Assembly: GCF_023893635.1 (NCBI RefSeq)
Contig: NZ_JAMWYK010000005.1
Location: 23,035 to 87,034, forward strand
DNA: 64,000 nt
From: Fructobacillus apis
GTDB lineage: Bacteria > Bacillota > Bacilli > Lactobacillales > Lactobacillaceae
Direction of reading: 5' to 3'
Shown: positions 8,205 to 16,888 of the stretch, piece by piece
How positions within the stretch are numbered: position 1 is the stretch's first letter
Layout of the letters: every line of letters starts with the position of its first letter
Program-made: the position numbers and the translations under genes
The notes under the pieces: model-generated
What the model saw: only the letters and a program-made list of their open reading frames with translations
Database searches by the model: none
Told to the model about the DNA's origin: nothing

Positions 8205-8522
8205 ATGGTTCTTGTTGGCAACACAATGTTTAGAGGTATCAATCAGAAGCGGGTCGAGTCGGAGTTGCGAGGCTACTTCCAGATTGATTTGGCAACCCGG
8301 ATTAAGAATGCTCGACATGTGCACGGGCTTTCTCAGGCGCAGGTAGCAGCGCTGCTACATTTGTCCCAGTCCGCGATTTCCAAGTACGAATCAGGTCAGG
8401 TTCTTCCTGATTTGCTTGTGCTCTTGTCCTTCTGTCATCTGTACAAAAGAGAGCTAGAGAAGGCGTTTGACTGCCCTTTCTTTAGAGAGTATCAAGCCAA
8501 GCTTCCAGACATTGAAGACTGA
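8205..8522 (+). CDS. XRE-family helix-turn-helix regulator
   Basis: A 105-residue protein with a Cro/CI-type HTH at about residues 30-85: RIKNARHVHGLSQAQVAALL, then SQSAISKYESGQ as recognition helix and turn, then VLPDLLVLLSFCHLY. There is no sensor or peptidase domain, unlike HdiR/LexA-type regulators. The start at 8205 has GAAGGTG upstream. Its leader holds a small hairpin (ATCGC-GAA-GCGAT) and, further up, the palindromic operator at 8079-8096, so autoregulation or SOS control is likely. It stands alone and its targets are unknown; the nearby minus-strand ABC exporter is one candidate. Confidence 0.85.
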   Translation: MVLVGNTMFRGINQKRVESELRGYFQIDLATRIKNARHVHGLSQAQVAALLHLSQSAISKYESGQVLPDLLVLLSFCHLYKRELEKAFDCPFFREYQAKLPDIED

Positions 8523-8538
8523 TCAGCAAAAGCGGCGT

Positions 8539-8563
8539 CGACGTTATCGTTGGCGTCGTTTTT
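8539..8563 (+). terminator. Terminator after the XRE gene
   Basis: CGACG/CGTCG stem extended by two G-T pairs, followed by T5. Confidence 0.6.
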
Positions 8564-8600
8564 GTTTGGTCTGGATTTGTATCAATTTTTAGCCAATAAA

Positions 8601-8634
8601 AAAGCACCGAAAGCAGGGGGCTTTCGATGCTTTT
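8601..8634 (-). terminator. Bidirectional terminator between the XRE and ABC exporter genes
   Basis: A 14-bp stem AAAGCACCGAAAGC/GCTTTCGATGCTTT with one mismatch is flanked by A and T runs, so it serves the minus-strand exporter gene. Confidence 0.85.
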
Positions 8635-8655
8635 ATGAAACTTAAGTTATGATGC

Positions 8656-10617
8656 TTAGTCGGCTGACAAGGCATCGATTGGGTTCAAGCGGGCAGCTCG
8701 ACGTGCTGGCAAGAGTGCTGCAAGCAGTGAGATGAGCAATGCCAAGATGAAGGCGGTGATAACGTTACCCGTTGAAATTTGGATAAAGGCGTAGTCTGCG
8801 ATGTTCTTCAATGCGCCGTTGATACCGTTTTGTGCCAAGAAGGCAATTCCAGTAGCAACTACCGCTGACAAGACACCAGTAATCAAAGATTCAGCGATGA
8901 AGAGACGTTGGATGTCCTTCTTTGATTCACCCAAGGCACGGAGGATTCCGATTTCCTTGGTACGGGCTGAAACAGACATGAACATCGTTACGATAATCAT
9001 CAAGGCTGAGACAAGCAATGAGATTCCAGCAATCGTTGACAAGATGGTCGTAACCAAGTTGACGTAAGTCTGGATTTGCTTAATCAAACTTTGAATCGTT
9101 TGAGACTTGAAGATTTGGTTCTTGTTATCCTTCAAAGAATCAATCTTTTCGGCAGTTGGCGTTACGTTGTCCAAGTCGTCAACCTTAACAGAAACAGATT
9201 GTGGATCCGTTTCCACGTTGGCTGCTTGCATGGCCTTCACCAAAGTGTCAGTGTTCACTGCGTTGATGGCCATTCCCTTTTGTGAGTCAGCGATACCTGA
9301 AACAGTGGCCGTCATCTTAATCATGACAAGTTGCTTGTTCTTGTCCATCGTCTGGTATGACAAGTCTACTTGCTTACCGATGATGTCCTTGTAGTTGTCC
9401 TTGTTGAACTTTTCAGCGATGGTCTTCTTATCAACCAGTACTTCGCCTGCCTTAGTAGGGGCGTGTCCATACTTCACAGAGTCGGTTGAATCAGCGGCTG
9501 TCCAGTTTTGCGCAATACGCATCTTTTGCGTTTGGTTGTTGTACTTCACGTCAACGTTTGCAATGTTGTATGAACCTTCAACGGACTTCACGTGCTTTTG
9601 CTTCTTCAACTGTTCCATTTGGGCAGATGAGATAGCAGGGGCATCTGAATCTTCAGTATCCGCAAATTGTGACTGATCGGAATCCTTCACGTAGCGTGAA
9701 ACAGACATGACTTGTGGGTTGGCAACCTTTGTGATTTGGTCGCCCATGTAACCACCAACACCGTTTCCAAGACCGGCGAAGAGAACAACAGAGAACAAAC
9801 CGATTGACGTTCCCAAGATGATCAAGGAGTTGTGCTTGATGTTGTACTTGAAGTGCTTGAACGCGTTCTTGATGGCGGCCATTCGAGACAACTTCTTGGA
9901 ACCAATCATTTCCTTGTCTTGCAATGGGTAAGCGTCCTTGATGCGTTCGTCTGATTCGATTTGACCTTCGGCCAAGCGCACGATGCGCGTTCCTTCAGAA
10001 GCAACCGCTTCGGAGTGGGTAACCGTGATAACCAAACGACCTTCTTCGGCGATTTGGTTCAACAGTTCCAAAACTTCCTTCGTGTTTTGGGCATCCAAGG
10101 CTCCGGTTGGTTCGTCGGCGATGATCACCTTAGGGTCAGAAGCCAAGGCACGAGCGATGGCAACACGTTGCTTTTGTCCACCAGACAATTGATTTGGATA
10201 CTTGCGCATTTGTTCGCCCAAACCAACCTTGTGGAGCAATTCCTTGGCGCGTTGTTCGCGTCCCTTCTTTGACAAGGTCGTCATTTCAAGGGAAACCAAC
10301 ACGTTATCCAACACGTTCAAGTGGGAAATCAAGTTGTAGGACTGGTAGATGTAACCAATCGTTTCACGACGGTACTTGTCTAAGGCCTTTTCCTTCTTGT
10401 GGTCCAATGCTTGGCCTTGCAGCTCAACAGAACCTTCGAAGTTACGGTCCAAACCACCGATGATGTTCATCAACGTTGACTTACCACCACCAGATTCTCC
10501 CAAGATTGAAACGAAGTCTCCAAGGTCGAAGTCGAGGTTGATTCCCTTCAATACAGGGAATTCTTGTTGTCCTAAGAAATAGGACTTCTTAATGTTCTTT
10601 AATTCTAAGAATGCCAT
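8656..10617 (-). CDS. MacB-type ABC exporter, ATPase fused to FtsX permease
   Basis: A 653-residue fusion. Residues 1-225 form an ABC ATPase with Walker A GESGGGKST (40-48), signature LSGGQ (144-148) and Walker B VIIADEP (164-170). Residues about 245-653 are a FtsX/MacB permease: one membrane helix after NAFKHFKYNIKHNS, a large extracytoplasmic domain, then three C-terminal helices ending in LLPARRAARLNPIDAL. Such proteins dimerise and export peptides, antibiotics or lipoproteins, or sense antimicrobial peptides. No two-component system or separate permease is adjacent. It is divergent from the HD hydrolase; their shared upstream region carries strong palindromes. Substrate unknown. Confidence 0.85.
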   Translation of the reverse strand: MAFLELKNIKKSYFLGQQEFPVLKGINLDFDLGDFVSILGESGGGKSTLMNIIGGLDRNFEGSVELQGQALDHKKEKALDKYRRETIGYIYQSYNLISHLNVLDNVLVSLEMTTLSKKGREQRAKELLHKVGLGEQMRKYPNQLSGGQKQRVAIARALASDPKVIIADEPTGALDAQNTKEVLELLNQIAEEGRLVITVTHSEAVASEGTRIVRLAEGQIESDERIKDAYPLQDKEMIGSKKLSRMAAIKNAFKHFKYNIKHNSLIILGTSIGLFSVVLFAGLGNGVGGYMGDQITKVANPQVMSVSRYVKDSDQSQFADTEDSDAPAISSAQMEQLKKQKHVKSVEGSYNIANVDVKYNNQTQKMRIAQNWTAADSTDSVKYGHAPTKAGEVLVDKKTIAEKFNKDNYKDIIGKQVDLSYQTMDKNKQLVMIKMTATVSGIADSQKGMAINAVNTDTLVKAMQAANVETDPQSVSVKVDDLDNVTPTAEKIDSLKDNKNQIFKSQTIQSLIKQIQTYVNLVTTILSTIAGISLLVSALMIIVTMFMSVSARTKEIGILRALGESKKDIQRLFIAESLITGVLSAVVATGIAFLAQNGINGALKNIADYAFIQISTGNVITAFILALLISLLAALLPARRAARLNPIDALSAD

Positions 10618-10682
10618 AACATATCCTTTGCTTGTTTTATTAGCTTACTGTAACAGTATAACGGCTCACTTTTTCTTTTGTG

Positions 10683-10710
10683 CTTACAAGCTTGTAAGGT
10701 TAACCTTACA
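10683..10710. promoter_or_regulatory. Overlapping palindromic operators
   Basis: Two perfect palindromes overlap: 16 bp at 10683-10698 (CTTACAAG-CTTGTAAG) and 18 bp at 10693-10710 (TGTAAGGTT-AACCTTACA), i.e. three CTTACA half-sites. They cover the -35 and spacer of the HD gene promoter. A smaller TACTGT-A-ACAGTA repeat lies closer to the exporter gene. Confidence 0.65.
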
Positions 10711-10720
10711 CGGCTACAAT
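10692..10720 (+). promoter_or_regulatory. Promoter of the HD hydrolase gene
   Basis: TTGTAA, 17-nt spacer, TACAAT; embedded in the palindromic operator. Confidence 0.6.
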
Positions 10721-10755
10721 GGTGGAAACAGGGGAACTTTATAAAGGAGGTCGGG

Positions 10756-11439
10756 ATGGATATTACGAAGATTGAAGCGTTTAGCAAGCAGACGCTGGAA
10801 GGGGATGCAACGGGTCATGATTGGTTCCATGCGGAACGTGTCGCTGACTGGGCATTGCGTTTCTATGAAGAGGACCACGGTGAAGCGGACGGGCAGACAG
10901 CGACGATATTGCGCGCGGCTGCTTACTTGCATGATACGATCGATGACAAGGTCGTTGTCGATGTGCAATCTCAAATCGAGGCAGTGGGAAAGGTCATGGT
11001 CGGAGCGGACTTTTCCAAAGAGCAAATCGACGAAGTGATGGATACCATTACGCACTTATCCTACTCGGCGAATCTGGAGGAAAAACACGAGCTTTCCCTT
11101 CTCGGTGGGTACGTTCAGGATGCCGACCGGATTGAAGCGCTCGGGGCAATCGGGATTGCCCGCGTCTTTGCCTACGGTGGTGCCAAGGGACGTGAGATGG
11201 CGGACCCTCGCGTCCTCCCCATCACGGACTTTTCCGACAAAGAAGCCTACCGAAAGAACGCTAATCCATCCGTGAACCACTTCTACGAAAAGCTCTTCAA
11301 GTTGCCCGCCCAGCTGAACACACCGGCCGGTCGCCGCGAGGGTGAGAAGCGGGTGGCCTACATGAAAGACTTCCTGCGAACATTTAATGAAGAAACTGGT
11401 CTGTTGAAAGACCCAGCCTTTGATTTGAATGATATTTAA
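10756..11439 (+). CDS. HD-domain phosphohydrolase
   Basis: A 227-residue metal-dependent phosphohydrolase of the YpgQ/YedJ type. The HD signature is seen as HDWFH (21-25), LHD (58-60) with the HD pair at 59-60, and DADRIEALGAIGIAR further on, which supplies the last metal ligand. Family members hydrolyse nucleoside triphosphates or pyrophosphate esters; the substrate here is not known. The start at 10756 follows AAAGGAGG; an upstream in-frame start would overlap the operator and is rejected. The palindromic promoter region suggests tight control by an unidentified repressor. Confidence 0.85.
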   Translation: MDITKIEAFSKQTLEGDATGHDWFHAERVADWALRFYEEDHGEADGQTATILRAAAYLHDTIDDKVVVDVQSQIEAVGKVMVGADFSKEQIDEVMDTITHLSYSANLEEKHELSLLGGYVQDADRIEALGAIGIARVFAYGGAKGREMADPRVLPITDFSDKEAYRKNANPSVNHFYEKLFKLPAQLNTPAGRREGEKRVAYMKDFLRTFNEETGLLKDPAFDLNDI

Positions 11440-11445
11440 AGACAA

Positions 11446-11478
11446 AAAAAGACCTTTCCGATTCGGAAAGGTCTTTTT
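11446..11478. terminator. Bidirectional terminator between the HD gene and zwf
   Basis: Long stem AAAAAGACCTTTCCG/CGGAAAGGTCTTTTT with loop ATT; serves both converging genes. Confidence 0.9.
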
Positions 11479-11492
11479 CATTTAAGCGATGA

Positions 11493-12953
11493 TTATTCGC
11501 CACGGTATACCCAGGCGTCACCGTTTTGGGCCAAGAGCTTGTCAGCTGCTTCAGGTCCCATGGTATCTGATTCGTAGATTTCAAGCGGTGCCTTGTCAGC
11601 TGCGTAAACATCTGAAAGGGCGTCCGTAAACTTCCAAGCGGTTGCAACACCGTGCCAGTCGGCGAAGTTTGAAGCGTTTCCGTCCAAGCAATCGTGGATC
11701 ATACGTTCGTATGGTGCTGGCGTTTCGGCCTTTTGCTTGTCAGTAGGTGCCCAACCCAAGTTAACGGTTTGCGTTGAGAAGTTGTCGGCAACTTCCTTGG
11801 CGTTCAATGACATCGTGATCTTTTCGTCTGGTGCGACTTCGATCGTCAAAACCGTTTCTTGTGGTTCTTGTTGGCCGCCGAACTTGAAGGCGCCGGCCTT
11901 GAAGACAACGTCGATGCGAGTCGTCTTCTTCGTCAAGCGCTTTCCTGAACGGATGTAGAATGGCACGCCTTCCCAACGTGGGGTGTTGAAGTGCAATTCT
12001 CCAGCGATGTAAGTGTTCGTCTTTGAATCCTTAGGAACATCAGGTTCGTCCGTGTAAGCCACGTGACCTTCTTGCTTTCCAGCGCCGTATTGTCCTCGAA
12101 CGAAGTAACGGTTAACGCCGGCTTCGTCGTAGATTTCCAAAGCAGAGAAGGCTGTGTTCTTTGCTTCACGGATGGCAACATCAGAGAAGTCCTTTGGTTC
12201 TTCCATGGCCAACCAACCGATGATTTGCATCGTGTGGTTTTGGATCATGTCCAAGAGGGCTCCGGCTTGGTCGTAGTAACCAGCACGTTCTTCAACTCCG
12301 AGCGTTTCCGCCAAAGTCACTTGAACGTTCTTGATGTAGTCCTTGTTCCAGGCTGAGTTAATCATTGGGTTACCGAAGCGGAGTGGGGCGATGTTCATCA
12401 CCATTTCCTTACCCAAGAAGTGGTCGATTCGGTAAACTTGGTCTTCAGAGAAGGCAGCCGTCAATTCGTTTTGCAATTGTTCGGCTGTTTCGTAAGAGGT
12501 TCCGAATGGCTTTTCAATCATGATGCGGTTGTAACCTTCATCAGCCAAAAGACCTTCGGACTTCAAGAATTGAGCGATTGTTCCGAAGAAACGTGGTGCA
12601 ACAGACATGTAGAAGATGCGGTTGCCCTTTACGCCAAACTTTTCAGAAGCCTTTTCGATTTCTTCCTTCAAAGCAGCGTAGCCAGCAGCGTCGGTAACGT
12701 CTGAGGCTTCGTATGAGAAGTGAGCCAAGAAGGCTTCCACTTGTTCTTTGTCTTGTCCAGCTGAGATGGACTGACGAACCATGTCTTGGTATTCAGCGTC
12801 CGTCAAATCTTGACGGGCCGTTCCAACGATGGCGAAGTGCTCTTGCAAGTAGCCCTTCTTAAACAAGTTGAAAACGGATGGGTAAAGCAGGCGCTTGGCA
12901 AGGTCACCAGTAGCACCGAAGAACGTAACTAAGGTCTTTAATTCATCAACCAT
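11493..12953 (-). CDS. zwf: Glucose-6-phosphate dehydrogenase
   Basis: Oxidises glucose-6-phosphate to 6-phosphogluconolactone with NADP+ or NAD+, the entry step of the phosphoketolase pathway in heterofermenters. The start is the ATG at 12953 preceded by AAAGGGG, giving 486 residues; the longer upstream start lacks a binding site. The nucleotide-binding loop GATGDLAKR is at 13-21 and the active-site motif RIDHFLGKE with the catalytic His is mid-protein. It is a single gene, divergent from an MFS carrier, with a perfect cre site in the shared upstream region. A TATAAT for this gene reads on the minus strand at 12988-12993. Confidence 0.95.
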   Translation of the reverse strand: MVDELKTLVTFFGATGDLAKRLLYPSVFNLFKKGYLQEHFAIVGTARQDLTDAEYQDMVRQSISAGQDKEQVEAFLAHFSYEASDVTDAAGYAALKEEIEKASEKFGVKGNRIFYMSVAPRFFGTIAQFLKSEGLLADEGYNRIMIEKPFGTSYETAEQLQNELTAAFSEDQVYRIDHFLGKEMVMNIAPLRFGNPMINSAWNKDYIKNVQVTLAETLGVEERAGYYDQAGALLDMIQNHTMQIIGWLAMEEPKDFSDVAIREAKNTAFSALEIYDEAGVNRYFVRGQYGAGKQEGHVAYTDEPDVPKDSKTNTYIAGELHFNTPRWEGVPFYIRSGKRLTKKTTRIDVVFKAGAFKFGGQQEPQETVLTIEVAPDEKITMSLNAKEVADNFSTQTVNLGWAPTDKQKAETPAPYERMIHDCLDGNASNFADWHGVATAWKFTDALSDVYAADKAPLEIYESDTMGPEAADKLLAQNGDAWVYRGE

Positions 12954-13041
12954 AAGATTCCCCTTTATCTCTTTTCTTATCTCCTTCATTATAAACGATT
13001 CGGCTTTAAAAATCAGTTGGAATGGGTTAAAAAAACAAAAA

Positions 13042-13056
13042 ATGCAAACGCTTACT
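13042..13056. promoter_or_regulatory. cre site (CcpA)
   Basis: ATGCAAACGCTTACT fits the consensus WTGNAANCGNWNNCW at every position. It is about 50 bp upstream of the zwf -10 region and 130 bp upstream of the MFS start, so it could control either. Confidence 0.7.
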
Positions 13057-13185
13057 TTGTGATAAGGCCGGGAATACTGAAAGTAATGCCCTTTTTGCGC
13101 GTCGTCCCTGTTAGAATAGAGGCAGTATATCTTTTTTTAAATCTGTTAGAAAAGTCAAAAACGACGAGGACAAGGAGGAAAGTGT

Positions 13186-14421
13186 ATGGTGGCAGTTGAA
13201 AACAAGAAGTTAAACGAAAAATGGCTGTTGATTGCCAACTTAGCGGCCAATACCGGTCATGCGGTGATTTGGCCGGTGACGACGCTGCACATAACGCTGA
13301 ACCTAGGCCAGTCCTTGACTGTTTCCGGTCTAGTTTTACTTGTCGCCGCCTTGATGAATGTCTGTGGAGCCTTCGTTGCCGGCCAGCTCTTTGACCGTTG
13401 GAAGCCCTATCAGTCCTTGATTGGCTTTTCCGTTCTGGCCTTCCTTTCCGTGTTGACGTTATTCTTCTTTAACGGCTGGCCAATCTTTGCCATTTTGATT
13501 TGGTTGACTTCCATCGGTCTTGGTGGGATTACGACGCTGCTAAACGCCTATGCTACGACGGTCACAGGGAAGCAAACCCGCGTGATTTTTAACAACATGT
13601 ATATCATGTTGAATGTCGGTGTTGTCTTTGGAACCTTGGTGGTTGGCTATCTCTTTAACTATGGTTTCTCCTGGCTGATGCTCATTGCCTCTACTTTGTA
13701 TGCGGTTTTGGTTGTTATCGTCACTATTTTCTTTAACGTTGATACGGAACCCGTTCAAGAAAGCGTGGAAGAAGTGGCGACCGAAGGTGTGACCGCTGAT
13801 CCAGAAGACCTGCAAAAGGCCGTTAAGACCGACGCTTCTGGTAAGAAGGCCAAGCTGAAGTTGACGCCGTTGCTCCTTTGGATCGCAGGTTTTCTTCTAT
13901 TAATATATCTTTCCTATATGCTCTGGGAAACGGTCATGGCCAACTACCTGTATAAGATTGGGATCTCCACGGCGCACTATGCCAACCTCTGGGTCTTGAA
14001 CGGTTTGACGATTATCATCTTCCAAAAGATGATTTCAAACTGGGCCAACAAGCGTAATTATGCCATCTCAGTCATTTCGGGTGGATTGATTTTCGCTCTC
14101 TCTTTCATCTTGATGCTGTTTGTGAACCAGTTCTGGCAAATCGTTCTGGTGTTTGAACTGCTTACGCTGGGTGAAATGTTGGCATCACCTCAGGTTCCAG
14201 CCTGGGTAGCACAAGTGACGCCAAAGGAAGTTTCCGGACAGGCGCAGGGATTTGTCGGTATGATGATTTCCCTCGGCCGAATGATTGGACCGGTTTATGG
14301 GGGGATTATGCTGGACCACGGTTGGTTCGACGCCCTCTTTATTTCCGTCTTTGCGGGGATGGTTCTGGTTAACTTTGGTTTGTATTTAATGGTTGCAAAA
14401 AAGAAGACAGAAAAAGTATAA
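13186..14421 (+). CDS. MFS transporter
   Basis: A 411-residue major facilitator with about 12 membrane helices and a charged central loop (about residues 185-225, rich in Glu, Lys and Thr) dividing two six-helix halves. The loop between helices 2 and 3 has GQLFDRWKPY, a variant of the GxxxDRxGR motif. Substrate unknown; the family resembles multidrug or small-metabolite exporters. SD is AAGGAGGAAAG. It starts near a cre site and is followed 20 nt later by nhaC, so the two may be co-transcribed. Confidence 0.8.
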   Translation: MVAVENKKLNEKWLLIANLAANTGHAVIWPVTTLHITLNLGQSLTVSGLVLLVAALMNVCGAFVAGQLFDRWKPYQSLIGFSVLAFLSVLTLFFFNGWPIFAILIWLTSIGLGGITTLLNAYATTVTGKQTRVIFNNMYIMLNVGVVFGTLVVGYLFNYGFSWLMLIASTLYAVLVVIVTIFFNVDTEPVQESVEEVATEGVTADPEDLQKAVKTDASGKKAKLKLTPLLLWIAGFLLLIYLSYMLWETVMANYLYKIGISTAHYANLWVLNGLTIIIFQKMISNWANKRNYAISVISGGLIFALSFILMLFVNQFWQIVLVFELLTLGEMLASPQVPAWVAQVTPKEVSGQAQGFVGMMISLGRMIGPVYGGIMLDHGWFDALFISVFAGMVLVNFGLYLMVAKKKTEKV

Positions 14422-14441
14422 GAATTTAATAGGTAAACAAT

Positions 14442-15803
14442 ATGAATAAACAAGTAAACCGCACCTTTGCGAGCCTTTTGCTCGTCGGGGTTATCGTTAT
14501 TTTGGCCGGGGGAATTATCGGACTCGGCATGGCGCCAATTGCGCCATTATTGGGGGCCATCGCTTGGGTGGTCATACTCATGCGCATCACCGGTGTTTCC
14601 TTCAAGGAAGCGCAGGGTGCTTTGATCAAAGGGATTGAGCCGGGTATTGCGCCGCTCTTCTTGTTCTTGTTGATTGGTGCCATGATTGCACTTTGGCTCG
14701 GCACCGGTGTTATTCCAACCATGATTTGGGCTGGATTCCAGTTGATCAATCCCAACTGGTTCTTGCCGACGGCATTGATCACGTCTGCTGTTGTCGGAAC
14801 GGTCATTGGTTCCGCCTTCACGACGCTTTCAACCGTTGGTGTGGCTTTGATGGGGATCGGAATCACGCTCGGCTTTAACCCGGCTTTGGTGGCGGGGATG
14901 ATTTTGTCCGGTGCCATCTTTGGGGACAAGAGTTCACCACTTTCCGACTCAACCAACTTAGCCGCTGCCGTTTCTGAAACGGACTTGTTCGCCCATTTAA
15001 AGAACTTGATGTGGACGACGATTCCGGCCTTGGGCGTGACTTTGATTTTAGCCGTTGTTCTTGGCTTTAACGCCGGACACGGCCACTCAACTTACCAAGG
15101 CTTGTCATTGACGAACCTGCTCACGCCAACTTGGTGGGCAGTCGTTCCAATTTTGCTCATCTTGATTACGGCTTTGAAGAAGGTGCCGGCCATCCCGGCT
15201 TTGTTACTAAACGTCGTTGTTTGTTCTGTTTTCTTCTTATTAAATGGTCATTCACTTGCCCAACTTTCCGACTTAATTGTGAGCGGCTTCCACACGACCT
15301 CAAACAATAAGACTTTGGCGGCCTTGTTGAACCGTGGGGGCATGGTGGCCATGATGGATACCATCATGTTGATCATGTTGGCGCTTGGTCTTGGGGGACT
15401 TTTGTCTCACTTAAACATCTTGAAGGCGGTTATGAACCCCTTTGTTTCCAAGTTGAAGTCCCAACGTTCGTTGGTCTTTGCCACTTTGGTAACGGGAATT
15501 GCCACGAACTTCTTGGTTGGTGAACAATACTTGTCTACGATGCTCCCGGGTCAACTCTTTAAGGAAGACTACAAGCGCTTTGGTTTTTCACCGCTGGCCT
15601 TGTCCCGTGCGATGGAAGACTCTGGAGCCATTGCCAACTACCTCGTGCCTTGGGGTGTTGCCGGAGCCTTTGCGAGCCAGACGCTCCACGTTTCAGTGTT
15701 GGCCTTCGTGCCATTTACCTTCGTTGCATTGCTTTCACCAATCTTCTCATTGCTGTCCGCTTTGACGGGTATCGGTTTGAAGCAAGCTGATCAGACGAAT
15801 TAA
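14442..15803 (+). CDS. nhaC: NhaC-family Na+/H+ antiporter
   Basis: A 453-residue inner-membrane antiporter exchanging Na+ for H+ (some members exchange malate/lactate or other pairs). It shows the NhaC pattern: about 11-12 helices, GDKSSPLSDSTNLAAAV after helix 5, and a C-terminal half with AMEDSGAIANYLVPWGVAGAF. The start is 20 nt after the MFS gene, with a weak AGGTAAA binding site. A strong terminator follows. Confidence 0.85.
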   Translation: MNKQVNRTFASLLLVGVIVILAGGIIGLGMAPIAPLLGAIAWVVILMRITGVSFKEAQGALIKGIEPGIAPLFLFLLIGAMIALWLGTGVIPTMIWAGFQLINPNWFLPTALITSAVVGTVIGSAFTTLSTVGVALMGIGITLGFNPALVAGMILSGAIFGDKSSPLSDSTNLAAAVSETDLFAHLKNLMWTTIPALGVTLILAVVLGFNAGHGHSTYQGLSLTNLLTPTWWAVVPILLILITALKKVPAIPALLLNVVVCSVFFLLNGHSLAQLSDLIVSGFHTTSNNKTLAALLNRGGMVAMMDTIMLIMLALGLGGLLSHLNILKAVMNPFVSKLKSQRSLVFATLVTGIATNFLVGEQYLSTMLPGQLFKEDYKRFGFSPLALSRAMEDSGAIANYLVPWGVAGAFASQTLHVSVLAFVPFTFVALLSPIFSLLSALTGIGLKQADQTN

Positions 15804-15814
15804 AATATTTTTGG

Positions 15815-15845
15815 AAAAGTCAGTGACGATTGTCGCTGACTTTTT
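15815..15845 (+). terminator. Terminator after nhaC
   Basis: Stem AAAAGTCAGTGAC/GTCGCTGACTTTT with one G-T pair and T5. Confidence 0.9.
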
Positions 15846-15901
15846 GCGTATAATAGGGCGAAGGGGAAAGAGAGAGCAAATTTCATGGTTTTTCAAACCC
15901 C

Positions 15902-15930
15902 TTGCCAAAAGGCTAAAAATTTAGTATATT
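15902..15930 (+). promoter_or_regulatory. Promoter of rpsF-ssb-rpsR
   Basis: TTGCCA, 17-nt spacer, TATATT. Confidence 0.6.
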
Positions 15931-15942
15931 TAATAGATGTGA

Positions 15943-15985
15943 GTACAGAAATCTGTACGCACTCCTTGCAACCAATAAGGGTTGC
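15943..15985 (+). promoter_or_regulatory. Candidate rpsF leader structure
   Basis: Two adjacent hairpins in the 5' leader: GTACAGA/TCTGTAC (15943-15958) and GCAACC/GGTTGC (15968-15985). Firmicutes rpsF leaders bind the S6:S18 pair for feedback control; I infer such a role from position, not from a matched consensus. Confidence 0.45.
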
Positions 15986-16010
15986 CAGAGACCAAAAGGA
16001 GGAAAAATCG

Positions 16011-16310
16011 ATGACTACAGCATACGAATTAACATACATTATTCGCCCTGATATGGAAGCTGATGCCAAGAAGGCGCTCGTTGAACGCTTTGACGGTATC
16101 TTGACTGACAACGGTGCGAACATTGAAAAGTCAGCTGACTGGGCCGCTAACCGCCGTTTCGCTTACGAAATCGCTGGTTACCGCGAAGGTACTTACCACG
16201 TAGTTGAATTTACTGCCGACGTTAACGACGCCGCAAACGAATTCGACCGTTTGGCAAAGATCTCAGCTGATATCTTGCGTCACATGATCGTTAAGACTGA
16301 CGAAAAGTAA
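16011..16310 (+). CDS. rpsF: 30S ribosomal protein S6
   Basis: A 99-residue ribosomal protein that pairs with S18 on the 30S platform. The N-terminal [11 protein letters not shown] and the RRFAYEI core are family signatures. The start is the ATG at 16011 after AAAAGGAGG. It heads the classical rpsF-ssb-rpsR operon. Confidence 0.97.
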   Translation: MTTAYELTYIIRPDMEADAKKALVERFDGILTDNGANIEKSADWAANRRFAYEIAGYREGTYHVVEFTADVNDAANEFDRLAKISADILRHMIVKTDEK

Positions 16311-16340
16311 TCAGGCATTCCACAGGGAGGGACCTAAAAG

Positions 16341-16862
16341 ATGATCAATCGAGTTGTATTAATTGGACGGTTAACCCGTGATGTGGAATTGCGTTATACC
16401 CAATCAGGTGTTGCAGTTGGTTCATTTACGATTGCCGTAAATCGTAACTTTACGAACGCCAATGGGGATCGCGAAGCTGACTTTATTAACGCCGTTATCT
16501 GGCGAAAGGCAGCGGAAAACTTTGCCAACTTTACTGGTAAGGGTGCCCAAGTTGCAATCGAAGGTCGCTTGCAGACTCGTAACTACGAGAACAACGCTGG
16601 CCAACGAGTATACGTGACTGAAGTTTCTGTCGACAACTTCTCATTGTTGGAGTCAAAGGCTGATTCAGAACGTCGCCGTGCTCAAAACGGTTCTTCTGAC
16701 CAAGGTCAAAACTTCCAAAACGGTGGTTTTGGTGGTGGCCAAGCGGATCCATTTGCAAGTAACAACCAAAGCAATAATCAAAGTGCTGGTTCAAACGCAA
16801 ACCCATTTGCGGCCAACACAAATTCGGAAATCGACATCTCAGATGACGATTTGCCATTCTAA
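16341..16862 (+). CDS. ssb: Single-stranded DNA-binding protein
   Basis: A 173-residue SSB. The OB fold spans residues 1-105 (MINRVVLIGRLTRDVELRYT, then FINAVIWRKAAENFANF and YVTEV); a Gln/Asn/Gly-rich linker follows; and the conserved acidic tip DDDLPF ends the protein, the docking site for replication and repair partners. It lies between rpsF and rpsR with GGGAGGG upstream. Confidence 0.97.
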   Translation: MINRVVLIGRLTRDVELRYTQSGVAVGSFTIAVNRNFTNANGDREADFINAVIWRKAAENFANFTGKGAQVAIEGRLQTRNYENNAGQRVYVTEVSVDNFSLLESKADSERRRAQNGSSDQGQNFQNGGFGGGQADPFASNNQSNNQSAGSNANPFAANTNSEIDISDDDLPF

Positions 16863-16888
16863 AAAATTCTTTTTGAAAGGAGCTAATT

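Noticed and set aside
14426-14956. Antisense frame of 176 codons over the nhaC start
   Set aside because: Proline/isoleucine/threonine-rich shadow of hydrophobic codons; nhaC is clearly the gene.
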